In this document: piece after piece, positions 37,121 through 49,100 of the stretch | How positions within the stretch are numbered: the first letter of the stretch is position 1 | Layout: each line of letters begins with the position of its first letter | Source: Apteryx mantelli | Lineage: Eukaryota > Chordata > Aves > Apterygiformes > Apterygidae | Length of the DNA: 64,000 bases | Reading direction: 5' to 3' | Assembly (NCBI RefSeq): GCF_036417845.1 | Contig: NC_089978.1 | Span: 121,674,183-121,738,182, forward strand | Made by a program: the position numbers and the translations under genes | The notes under the pieces: generated by a model | Told to the model about the DNA's origin: nothing | Databases searched by the model: none | What the model saw: the letters and a program-made list of their open reading frames with translations, nothing else

Positions 37121-40100
37121 GTGAGTGGGGGGCGGGGGGCGCGAGCAAGGCCGCGGCGCGCGGGCGGGCGGCAGCCGTTAGCGCCCCTCGCGCGCCCAAC
37201 GGCCGGTCCTTGGGGGGGGGGGGGGGGGGCCGGGGGCGGCCGCTGCGGCCCCGGCGGGATGGGGAGGGGGCTCCCGCCTCCGTGCAGCGCCTCGGTGCCT
37301 CTTCGGGTTTGCCTGCCTTGCTCGTTTGTTTTCTCACCCGCCGTGGCTACCGGCGGAAAAATAGTCAGAGGATCGTGGTCTCAGGAGAGTGCCGTTATTT
37401 TGTAGTCCAGTCCAGCCCCGTCTCTCTTGCTAGTTTCAGACATATGAACGCAGTCTGTTAAGAACTGCTTCTTATCACATACAAATATAAACAAATCAAA
37501 GTTTAACTTTCATTTCAAGACTAAATTCTTTGAGCTGAGTACTAAAAGAAGCCAATGTGTAGCTGGAACTAGCAGAATGAGAGCGCGAAGAAAGTAAGCC
37601 TGTTTCTGACCTGTTTTACTAATGATTAAACAGGCACAGGAAAACACTAATGTTTACCATTCAGGCTTTTGTTTGAATGATAGGGATTCTGACTATGAAG
37701 GCAACAGCATGGAAAGATGAAAGTTCATCTCATAACTTCTTTCTGAACAGGCCCTAAAAATAAATCTTTTTCCTCATGTCCTTTTCTTCTGTTTTCATCA
37801 CATTTTCTGTTTTGTCTTCCCCACTGCACACATTATCAGTTTTTTATAAACAGTGGAAAATAAGAAACTGCGAAATTTCTGTGGTCCAGTTTCCTATCTC
37901 TAATCCAGTTTCATATCTCTGGCTCCGAACAATGCCAGGGATTTATGGAAGGGGAAAAAATCAGAAAACAGGTCTTAACAATGCAGCTTGTGCCATAATC
38001 ATAAAGGGAATTTCCTTCTCTGTGGTCGACTTTCAATTTATGCCCTGAATCACAAAGATGGGCAAATACTTTAGGTTTTATTGCATCTAAAAGACCTATT
38101 CATGCTGTTCCTTTTCATATAAATGGCTAATCATTTTTAAACTAAACTGTTTTTTTCTCAGTAATAACCTGCAGCAGTGAGCAACACAGGATTAGTTACA
38201 AGCTTCATAAATGTTCCTGTTGCCAGTTTAGATCTGTTGTTGTATTTTAAGTTCATGAAAAGTCTTCTAATATGTTAGGTAAAAGTAAGAAAGAGATTCT
38301 TTGTAACCCTGCAGAAACTACATATTAGTTTTCTTTTACCTTAAAAAGTCTTTTTAAATTGTTTGCAGTAGCAAGCACTCAGATGTAAATGTTCAAAACT
38401 TCAACAAGTTCTCTTAAGCATATGCATTATAATGAAGTTTTTGGAATCTGCACGGCCACATTATAGCCCTCTAACCTGCAGGCCACATTATAGCCCTCTA
38501 ACCTGCAGTCGTATCCATGTGAATGATACTTGATCCCTATGGACAGACTAACCAATGTTTAGGCCTCAGTGTGAAATCTCTGTCCATTACAGATCCTATT
38601 GCAGCATCAGACTATTAGTCTGTAAGCTTCTGAGAGCAAGAGCTATCTTTGTTAATTGTTATTCATGATTAGAGAACAGGGTAAACAGTTAAATTGTTCC
38701 AAAACCATACTATTTGCTGCTTTTCCTGACATTTTGGGTAATGCTTCAAAGAAAGGACCAAAATAAGTGCACGGCGTAAACACACATGCATGCATGTATA
38801 AACAGGCATCTTTTTGCTCACCTTTCAGGGAGAACTAAGTATGGGGGGGAAAAAAGGGAGGATTTACTTTGTGTTTGTCTGAAGATGGGAAAAACTTGTT
38901 ACTACACTGGGTTCAGATACCAAGTATGCAAGGTAGTGCAGCTGTATTTGGGTCAGTATCCTGTGAGGCACAAATTGTATCTGCACCATGAAACAGCTAT
39001 AAGGTACCACTGAATCTCAACCCCCTTTTTTCTTCTTTTTGCATAGCATTACTTCTAAACAGGTGCTTGATAAATAGTCATTACACGGTGTTTATACAAT
39101 ATCTATTGAAATCATAAAGAGAATTTCTTTGAGGCTTCAGTGATAATTAAATGAAACACACCATGTTCATTGAGGGTTAACTATTGCTTTGGCAGGGATC
39201 AAACTGGCAGCAGTAGCAGTAAGGATTTTTTTTTTTTAATAAAAGTGCTATCAGAATCCTTGTAAGCAAAGACCAGTTGAGTAAATAAACTAATATTTTC
39301 TGTGCATGAGTACTGAAGTATTTGCAATAAAAATATGGAAGTTGTGCTGAGTTACATAAGAGATCTTATTTAAACCCAAAAGTCACAGTCACAGGAAATC
39401 AGTTTAAGAGCAGGCTGCTGTGAGGTAGGTGAATTGACCTGTTACCATTACCCCACTGTTCAAAACATGAGGTAGGCAGTGAACTGACATTCCCAAGAAT
39501 ATTACACTTACCTGGGATTTTCTTACAACTTATTTACAGAAAAAAAAAATGAAAATTAGAATGACGTAGCTAAACATCAAAACATAGGATTGCTTAAAGT
39601 CAGCTGTGAATTAGGCCTCATCTACACCACAGAGCTTCTGCCTCAAAGCTTTATCAGCATGGCTGCACAGATAGTACAGCAATGTAAACAAAACCAGCAG
39701 AAGAGTTTTTCTGCTTGTATACATATTCTCCCTTTCACAGTGGCATACAGCGATGAAAGCACTTTCCTGTCAGCATAATCAGATCCATTTGAATTTTACA
39801 AATCTTGAGCCATTCTAGCAGGGCTTTGTACTGCACTCCTGGGTTTACTCTTGCTTTACACAATTTTATTATTTTTTTACCATTCCTGTTATTTCAGAAC
39901 AGATGGACCTTCAGCATCATTCTTATTAGTCTGCTTTTATGTAATGACAAATACATACCACTTATCTTATTCCCACTTCAGTCTTCAGTAAGATCACCAG
40001 GTAGATCTATATATATTAGAAGAAATGAACACTAGAAGACTAGACTGTTTCTGCTCAAATGCCTAGTAGTGGAAATGCTTAGTGGGAAGCGCACCAGCTG

Positions 40101-43100
40101 ACCTTTCTCTTCTTGCATTTCCAAGCAACTTGCTGATTGCTCTCTGAGACCAAGGAGTGCTTCAGGACTTTAGTAGGGCCACCTGGCGTTCAGAAAGTCT
40201 GGCCTATTGTCATATCAGAAAGATCAGTTTTACCAAAATGAAAGTGAGTAAACCAATTTGAAGATACAAACTTATTTCACATCAAATAAATTCAAGAGGC
40301 TGTCACAGAAAGGTTTCTTCAGGTCAGTATCCAACATTGCAACACTTCTGAGTGCTTCAGTTGTGTTCTATGTCATTTAATAGAGTGTTTTAACGTTGTG
40401 TTTAGGGCAGTATGGTTTTAGTTATATCTGTCACCTGAGACCTATCCAGGCTTGAAGTTTTGGGCCTCTTTAGCTGCTCTTTCTGATAAGCTTTATAAGT
40501 TTTTCTTTCCTGTTAAACTATTTAATAGTGCACAGACAGTGGGAGGCTATACTTAACTGCTAGCATATCTCACAACGGTGTTCCAGTTTTGAGGTATTAT
40601 GTATTCACAAACAAGACGGAATTGACTGTCTGCTTGAATTGATCATCATCTTCATAGACTAGTGGTGAATATTTATGTACACCATATCTGGTTTGCACTG
40701 CAGCTGTCATGACCCTCACACAGTTATGCTTGTCTGAGAGTTAAAACTGTATGAATGCTGATAAAGGAAAGCCAGGTGTAGAAGTGTGGTGCTCTTTTGT
40801 TAACATATGTCAGCCATGCTCCTTAACCCTATGAGCTGGACTTTTGCCAACTGTGCTCATCCATTCTTCTCTTGATCACAAGGAATGTCCAAATATAAAA
40901 CCAATGACGCAAGGGCTCCTCAGTCTGATTTAGTTGCTGTTCCTGTAGTATTGTGTGCGCTGTACAAACTTAGGGCCAGAGACAAAGAATGTTGAGGTAA
41001 ATGGAAACCTTTCATTTTTATATCATTTCCCCAACTCAATTATTTGCACATCATTTGCATAAAAACCAATAAAATAGCAGTAACAAGATACGTGAAAATG
41101 AAATAATGACACAGAACACATTGGTCATAAAATTTAAAAAAAAAGCTAGGATTCCATTTTATCTTCATAAAATGTAAATGTATTTGTATGTTATATAACT
41201 TGATGTTTCTCAGAAAAAATTCTTGCCTTTTGTTTTGTCTTATACTTCACGGTTCTGAAGAATAAAATGACATTTATGATAATTACAAATGTCAGATAGC
41301 TTGATTTTATAAGACATTTTTGGACTCAAATAATAATAGAGATCAGAGTATTTACTTCTAGGTCACTGAAACAGGTAATTCAAAAGAGGTTTCACAACAT
41401 TTCGCCACCTATCAGTCACATACCTCGCTTTATAATATCCATGGCTAAAAAAAGGCCTTTTCCTGAATATGACATTTAAACTATATGCTTCAGACATAGC
41501 ACTGCACAAACTTTTTTGTCACTTCAGATCTTTTTGGTCAAGAACAGCTAGTAAACATACAGAAAACAGAATCCTGGAATGTTCTCCTTCTTGTGCACAT
41601 TTTTCTAAAATTATAGCAAACAAACAGCCACTTCATGAATATGCATTTAATTCAGGTTTTGTGTTATGTGTTCACATTTGGTCAGTGTTTATAGCATTTT
41701 TCAGCTGTTAAAAATAAACAGACAACTGAACTCCTTTGTTTCTACAAAGTTTTATCACAGCAGTATGCCTCAGAGTTCCTGGTGAGGAAACGTCGAGCAA
41801 ATTCTTTTATGGAAGAAAGCAAGAAGGGAAATTTAGAAAGAGAATGCATTGAAGAATTATGCAATAAGGAAGAAGCCAGGGAAATCTTCGAAAATAATCC
41901 TGAAACTGTAAGTGTCTGATGAATGTCTGTGAGGTAGATAGTAGTTTTTGCAGAGGAAAAGGCTAGAAGTACATAGAATTCACACTGCAAAACTTAAAAA
42001 AAATGCAGAGCAAAAACTAGTGTGATATTCTCTTGTGTACACAACCTGCACAATTAATAATGAAGACCATATACAAACAGAGGATAGCTGAGTAGATATT
42101 ATTTTAAAATATGGATCGCCAATTTTAGATCACAGTTGTCTGCAAGCATTCCATGTGTGGAAAGCCTGTTGGCTTCAATTAAAATTTTACACAGAGGATG
42201 CATGACAATGCAGCCCTTTTAATGAAGGGATTGGACATTTTACTGTAAGCTTTTTTTCTAGTGCTGAGAACAGTGCTCCTCAGTTCATTCCCACTGCACA
42301 TTATTTAATATTAGGCATATTTTATTCAGCTTTGTATTATAAAATGGATATTACTTAAAAATATGTGTTTAAAATGAAATTTTGTTTTGCAAACTATGTA
42401 TCAATTCAGTTTTCTGTCTTTGATAACATTGCATCTATATGGATATACTGATTGTTAGGATTACATCTTACATCATAATCAACCATCATTTTTTAACAAT
42501 TTCCATTTTAGTAACACTTTTCATTTTATTTGAAATGAATTGCATGTGGGATGTTCAACATATTACTTCGGGTGGCAGGGAGCAGTAGCGCAATAAAGGA
42601 GTCTGTTCTGTAATAAGATTGACATTGGACAAGATCCAACCATCGAAAAAGATGGTTTTCAAAGTCATTTTGACACCCAGTTCATTTTCATTGCCTTCAG
42701 TTTGAATGTTTCACTGAGAGAGAAATGAAATTCAATGAGGACCTTAATCTTCCCTCCACTAGTAACTCAGAGGCCAGTGTTTAATAAATATCTGCTGTCC
42801 TAACTTAAACAGTACTGATATAAACAACTTGATCTATAATTTATGAATCAAAGTGATTTTCCTTTTTGGTTCTGTTATAGTTATAATACAAATACATTTT
42901 AGAATGTATTCAGTGATATATTTTGCTATAATTCTACCTTAAACCAAATCAGATTTCTCTTATTGTTTATTTTTCTTTTCTTTTCTTTCTGCAGGAGTAT
43001 TTTTATCCCAAATATTTAAGTAAGTACAAAAGGCCTGACTAATCCTGGTATATCACTCACTACTCTTCTTATTTAAAATACTAGTTTTGTTGTTCTGTCT

Positions 43101-46100
43101 GATTTCCTTGCTGATTGTAATGCATAGTAGCTCCTATGTAGTTCTGTGTGCTTAGATCCCAGCTGAGACATTCAGAAGGTGGGTTTGTGATCAGCTGTCC
43201 TTAATATGCCCAGACAGTTTTTCTAATTCAAGCTGTGAGAACAGACTCTTTGAAGATGCTGTGCATAAGCTGTTGTAATTTCAGTCTAAATGAGTGTTTG
43301 TATCATTGTGTGGGTTTGCATTTGCAGGCTGCCTTGCCTCCCATCGAGCAGGGGTTTTCAGGGTTATTGCAAGTACTCCAGATTCTCCTGCTGACCTGAG
43401 GGCTTGTGTCAATGGTAAGCACTGCTGTTGTATACTTCACCTGCTGCACTCAGATCTAAGTATACACACTTGCATGGCTAGAAAGCAGTTCACACAAGCA
43501 GAAAAAGAAACAAATCTCTGTTTAACTCAGGCAAACACAATTACCTGGAACAGAAATTCGCATAAAAACAACTAGATGAGACAGAGCATTTTCAGAATAA
43601 AAGGTGTAAGTAAGTATTTTTAACTGTGCTCTGGAGAAGAAACATAATTAATTGCAAAATGCTTCCATTTGTAAAAGCTCTTCTAGAAGCACAGGAGAAT
43701 TTGCTGCCTCAGGCCACTGACATCCCTTACTATGTCCTCTGCACTCTACCAGAGTCTTTAATAATTGTGTATGACTCTTCACATTTAGCTGATACTGTTC
43801 TGTTAGTTAAGGGAACAGACCTTCTGCTTAATTCCCCTCTGTACCACTCTTTGGCCCATAGTTAAATTATAGCACTTCATGAAGTAGATAACATTGCCAA
43901 CTGAAGAATTCAAACATTAGCTAGAAGACATAGTCATTGACTAGAGACATAAGGTCACAAAACATGAAATCTGTGGTGTTGCTCAAGCATGTAGTTTTTA
44001 AACCAAAACATTCATAAATCCAGTGTGAATAGTATCTTTTCTAATAAATTGACAGGAAGCAGTACCATATTCCCTACTTGTCCCAAGAGAAAAATCTCTC
44101 TGCAGTTCTTAAACCTTAACAGCTTGGTTATATCAAAAGAGTTTTCAGTTAGTTTGAGTGTACATACTTATCCTTAAGCATCTGACCCTGTTTTTGTCAT
44201 TGAAAGCAACTGAGAACAAAAAAGAAATCCTTAATAATTACACTGCATACGGTCATGGGTGAACATATTTTCCAGATCACTTGGCCAACGTGCCTGCTGT
44301 CACAAACTAAAATGTGCTCCCATTCATCTTCTCTGTCTTTCTCACTCTCATTAGAGGTCCTGGGAGCAAAGGAGTTAGCAGAGTTCTGTGGATGTGCAGT
44401 GTTTCTGTATTACTAACCATTTCCCAGTGAGAACAACTAGCTTACTTGATACTCATTTTATTTCTCTCTTTGGGTTCACATTATAAAATCAAATTAAAAA
44501 AAACTGTTACTATTGGTCAGTCACCAGGAAAAAGGAGAAGAAAGAAGATTATGCGTAGAAATTTCAAAGGCCTCTAGGGCTTGAGTATTCAAAGAAATTT
44601 AGGCAGAGCATTTCAGGAAGAGAGTTACTGCTGAGCAAATAAGTGGGATTTAAAATTCCCATTAATAATATATAACAATCTTTTTTAAATCTTGTTTTCA
44701 CTGAGACAAACTTTTTGTGATATTGATACCAACAGACTTTTTAATTTTGAAAGTTTTGACTTTCTTTTTGGATTTATTCACCCAACATTTTTATATTTTC
44801 AAAATGAATAATCTGATTTTCCTAATCAAAATTAAATAACTATAAAATAATTATTATTTTATATTAATCTTCTCAAGCTGAAAAACTAAGCAAAAAATGA
44901 CAATACAAACAGAATTTAAAATAACTTCACTATTTTCATATTTGTCCAAATGATGTATTTCAGATTACAAACACTGGCATTTTTGGATAAACAATTAAAA
45001 AAAAATCATCGAATATTTTGACTTTTTTACTCCATTTGGGAAGAAAAAGGAAAATTTTCACAGACCCTTTCTTACACATTTCTAATCCAAGCAGCTATCT
45101 AAGCTGCATCTTTAAGTACCTAAACATCTGTATCACTTTGCATACTCATAACTGCATTTGAAAATAAGCACTTAAAAATATCTATATTTATATTTATGCA
45201 GCTCACCATGACACATTTCATGGATATCAAAATACTCTGAGTGGCAGAGGATACAAGTACCACAACGTGTTCCTGGCCACCTACCCTTCCATTGCAGGCT
45301 GAGTAAATCTTCTAACATTTAGCCATTGCCACAGCAGTTTCTCAAAGAGCATCGCTGGGTCATAGGTCAAAAGAAGGCATCCCAGTTGGGAAAAGAGGAA
45401 CACCAGGCCTCTCTTCAGAACAAATGGCTGCTACATTACCGTCCCTTCTGTGGCACATTAATCTTTCATCTATGAACATAATCTCTTTGTCTGTCCAGTA
45501 CTATCCATCCATTCTTGTCTTCCTCCTCCAGTGTATTTCACTGGTTCTCCTTTTTTCATTGACTAGGTTCCCCAGTTCTCTCTCTTTTTATGCATTTAAT
45601 TTGCTCTATCTACTCCTATTGAGCACTGCCAATCCAACCCATTGTCTTTTCAGATCACTCTCTCTGAAGTCCCCAGTGCCTTTTTGCTCAGAAACATTTC
45701 CACTCTTTTCCCCAGTTGTGCACTGAGGGTCAACTTCCAATCATTTACATAATGCTTTGCTTATACCAAGCTTAGTTCACATGCTTGTTCCTGAACTTAC
45801 AAAAGCAATGAAGAAGCAAGAAAGAGGAAACAGTTTAGGCCCTTCCAGAACTGACATCTGGTAATTGCTGTGAATTAGCTATACATCAACCTCCTTCCTT
45901 TTATTTATTCTGTGCCTATCCATCTTCACCTGTAACTGGAGCCCTTTGGTTTGCAAAACAAATATTACATGTTGTACAACTGCTATCATAGAGATGTGGT
46001 GTACATTTTGGGCTTGGCTGGCCTCTGGGGTTTTGGATTTACTTGCAGCAGGATTTAATTAGAACTAGATTTAATCGAAAAATCTACTAACAACAGATTT

Positions 46101-49100
46101 TGTTAAGCTTTCTTTGTCACAGAAGGCTAAACCTATTATTCTATGGGGCCCAGTTCTTTTGAACACAATAAAAAAAAAAATTAAGGAATCCAGTGGGGCC
46201 TTATATACAGAATCACTGTAGGTTTGGGTCTACAGAAACACTGGTCTTTCATTTCACTTTTCTGAATCTGAACTTCACAAAATCCTTCCTTCTTTTCATT
46301 CTGCTCTCTGTTCTGTCAGGACACTACTTTTTTTAAAAGCAGGCCTCAAAGTGATGTTTTAGAGTTTTACAAGAACATAACTCTAAAGTAGAAACAATAT
46401 ATTTGTAATTATTGGAGGCCTGCAGAAAAGAGAATCCATAAACCTACCATAAAACGCTGGCAAAGTAAATAGAAAGATACCTTACATAGTATGCTGATAT
46501 AAGATCATGAAAATGGTGGGAAAAGTTAAAAGACATTTACGTATTTTGAGTAGAGCAAAAAAGTGAATTCTGTGTTCTCTGCCACAAACTCTGTTTTGGG
46601 CTTTGCTTTCTGAGGTCATGCTAGCATGTGTAAAGAGCCCTCATTTGCTCTTTCCAACCCAAGTTTCCATTTCTGTCAATGAAATTAGTATATGTGAAAG
46701 GTGACAGTATTGGACACTGATGTACTGAGTCTGCCCACAGAACCTGTGCAGCTGTGGCAACCTGAGGCCCAAGATTCTTTGCGAAGATGACCTTCCTTGA
46801 ACAAAGAAAATGATCTCTGTATTCTTTAAACTTTGTTTTTTTCTGCTGAAATTTGCACTAAGACAACTGAAATGATGAGGCAGAGGATAGTTCTGTAAAA
46901 AGTGAAATAAATCCTTAAAATGTAATGAAGTATCAAGCCTACATTTGGTCACAGCTTTCAGGGATTAACATGGTTTAGGGAGCCATTTGTCTTCTAGTTG
47001 TTTTCTCTTTGGCAAAGAAGAAGTACTAGCGTTGGTGATATTGTCTCTGGATTAGCTTTAGAAGGGGGGGGGTGTCTTTTTTTTTTTTTTTTGACACTTG
47101 CTAATTTTTACTAACAGAATTAGTAGCGAGGTTGTTATATGGGTGCTTGATCTTATGCATCAAGCTCTTTCCTTTCTTATGAAAGGTTCCTGTGGGAGAA
47201 CAAAAAGAAGACTAAGCTGACTACTGAGGAAAAATCACCCAAATAACAAATATTTCCAATGTTTTTCCTCCGACAGAAATTTCAAACCAATGTAGCCCTC
47301 TACCATGCCATAGAGATGGATATAAGGACTGCATAGACGGACAAGCCAAATATACATGTGTCTGTAAACCGGGATGGCAAGGAGAGAAATGTGAAGAAGG
47401 TGCAGTCTCTACTGTCATTGTGGTGATAGTTCTCAGGAACACAATTATAGTCATTCTAGTATTACTGAATAGTGTCAGATGTTTAAGAATACCTACACAC
47501 AAGTAGTTGGTCAATGAATCTCTGAGCAAAGGTTTTTATTTTGTTTTCCTTCTAGATATAAATGAATGTGAAAACATAAATGGAGGTTGTAGCCAACGCT
47601 GTTCTAATTTACCTGGAAGCTACCGCTGTTTGTGTGAAGATGGTTACTTCATGCATTCAAATAAACAAGATTGCAGAGGTAGGAAGTGTGAATTAAGGAG
47701 AACATTGTTACATGACAGTACATTGCTTGTAGACTAGAAAGGAAAGAATTCATGCTGGTAGTTCCATAAGTGCTCTAAGTCAGCAGCAACTGCCATTGCC
47801 CCTGAAAAAAGCAGTCCCACTCCAAACCTGACTACTCATCCCACCTCTTGCCTTACACCACCACAAGCATTTGGGTAACTATGTAGTGATCAAGGAACTG
47901 CAATAGGTTAAAACCAACCCGGGGCTGTTACTGTCACGTGAAGGGAGGACAAGGGGTAATCAACTTTGCCTGCCAGAGCCCTCCTAAAAGGGCTTTCACT
48001 GAGTCAGGTTCACAAAGCTGAACAATAATTTGGTAATCAACTTTGCCTGCCAGAGCCCTCCTCAAAAGGGCTTTCACTGGATCAGGTTCACAAAATTGAA
48101 GAAAATAAGAAAGGCCCTCCCCTTTGGTAATCAACATTTGCCTGCCAGAGCCCTCCTCAAAAGGACTTTCACTGAGTCAGGTTCACAAAGTTGATCAAAA
48201 TAGACAATTTATTACAGCGACAGATCAACAGGTTCAGGATTGCCGGTGATAAATGCACTTACTGCAACAAATTCTACTTTTTCTGAGCTCAAACTGATAA
48301 TTAAGTGCTTTCAACAATGTTACTTTTCCTGGGGTAATGTCCGACATTGTCGGGGGCGCAAACCTTACCAAAAAGGCATCCCTGTTTTGGGGAGGAGAGA
48401 GGTCCAGGCCTGTTGACCCATCCGTAGGTTGGTGTTCTTGCCTTCAAAATGGAGGCTCGTTTATGCACTGAATTTATACTCTTGGCGAGGTGGGGCCGAG
48501 TCAAACACTGTGGGATGTTTGGTCCTTGTCGAGCTCAGCAGAGGGTGTCAATGGCTGCTGGCCTTTTTTTTCTTTTGCCCCTATCAACAACACCAGGCTG
48601 CAAGACTCCTGCCTCACCCCAGGTGTCGTTTTGGGTAGAGCAATGTCAAGTGGTGAGACCTCCGCCTCGCCCTGGGCGTTGTCTTACCCCTCACCAGCAT
48701 GGGCATCAGGCTGCAAATCACCCTTTGTATCCACTGTTTACCTCACGGCAGGGAGGATCACAGATAATCACAGACCATTATCCCACAGGGGTCAGGGAAA
48801 GGCTAGATACTAGATTCTGCTTCATTACTAGAGGTGTGTAAAGCTGAGCAATCTAGGCTCATTAACTACTTACCAAGATGTATTTTGTTTCAGTCACTAA
48901 CCAGTTTCATATACCGTTTAAGGAGGCTGAAACAAGAATCTAGATTGGTGGGACCAGCTAACAAACAGAAATCCTGTCTGGCAAATGGTGGTGTAGCCTG
49001 AATCACTCTTAATTTGTGATGCCCTTCTTTTGAGAGTTTGTAAGTTCATTGGAGAAGAAAATGTTCATGAATCTGAAAATGCTCTTCATAGAAAAAAAGC

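Larger units (their letters stand above)
35810..37330. promoter_or_regulatory. Large CpG island, bidirectional ARL13B / PROS1 promoter
   Basis: About 1.5 kb of GC- and CpG-rich sequence between the head-to-head genes. Leftward, candidate ARL13B donors are GTTT|GTAAGT (exon end 35832) and GGTCAG|GTACC (exon end about 36009). Rightward lies PROS1 exon 1. Elements visible: an E-box TCACGTGG (36308-36315), an inverted CCAAT box (ATTGG, 36344-36348), CCAAT boxes at 36517-36521 and 36560-36564, and a GC-box cluster at about 36589-36612. There is no TATA box near PROS1. A broad, constitutive divergent promoter is the natural reading; the exact start sites are not visible. Confidence 0.85.
37121..41749. 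other. PROS1 intron 1
   Basis: 4.6 kb. It holds the end of the CpG island with G18 at 37212-37229, a 27-bp tandem duplication at 38454-38507, and otherwise AT-rich sequence. A possible very old transposon relic near 39610-39770 could not be classified. Confidence 0.6.

Noticed and set aside
35806..37461. Many overlapping open frames in the large CpG island
   Set aside because: Compositional artefact of high GC; only the PROS1 exon 1 frame is supported by family similarity and splice phase.
39610..39770. Possible old DNA-transposon relic
   Set aside because: A vague resemblance to a reptile non-autonomous element; no terminal repeats or target duplication could be identified.
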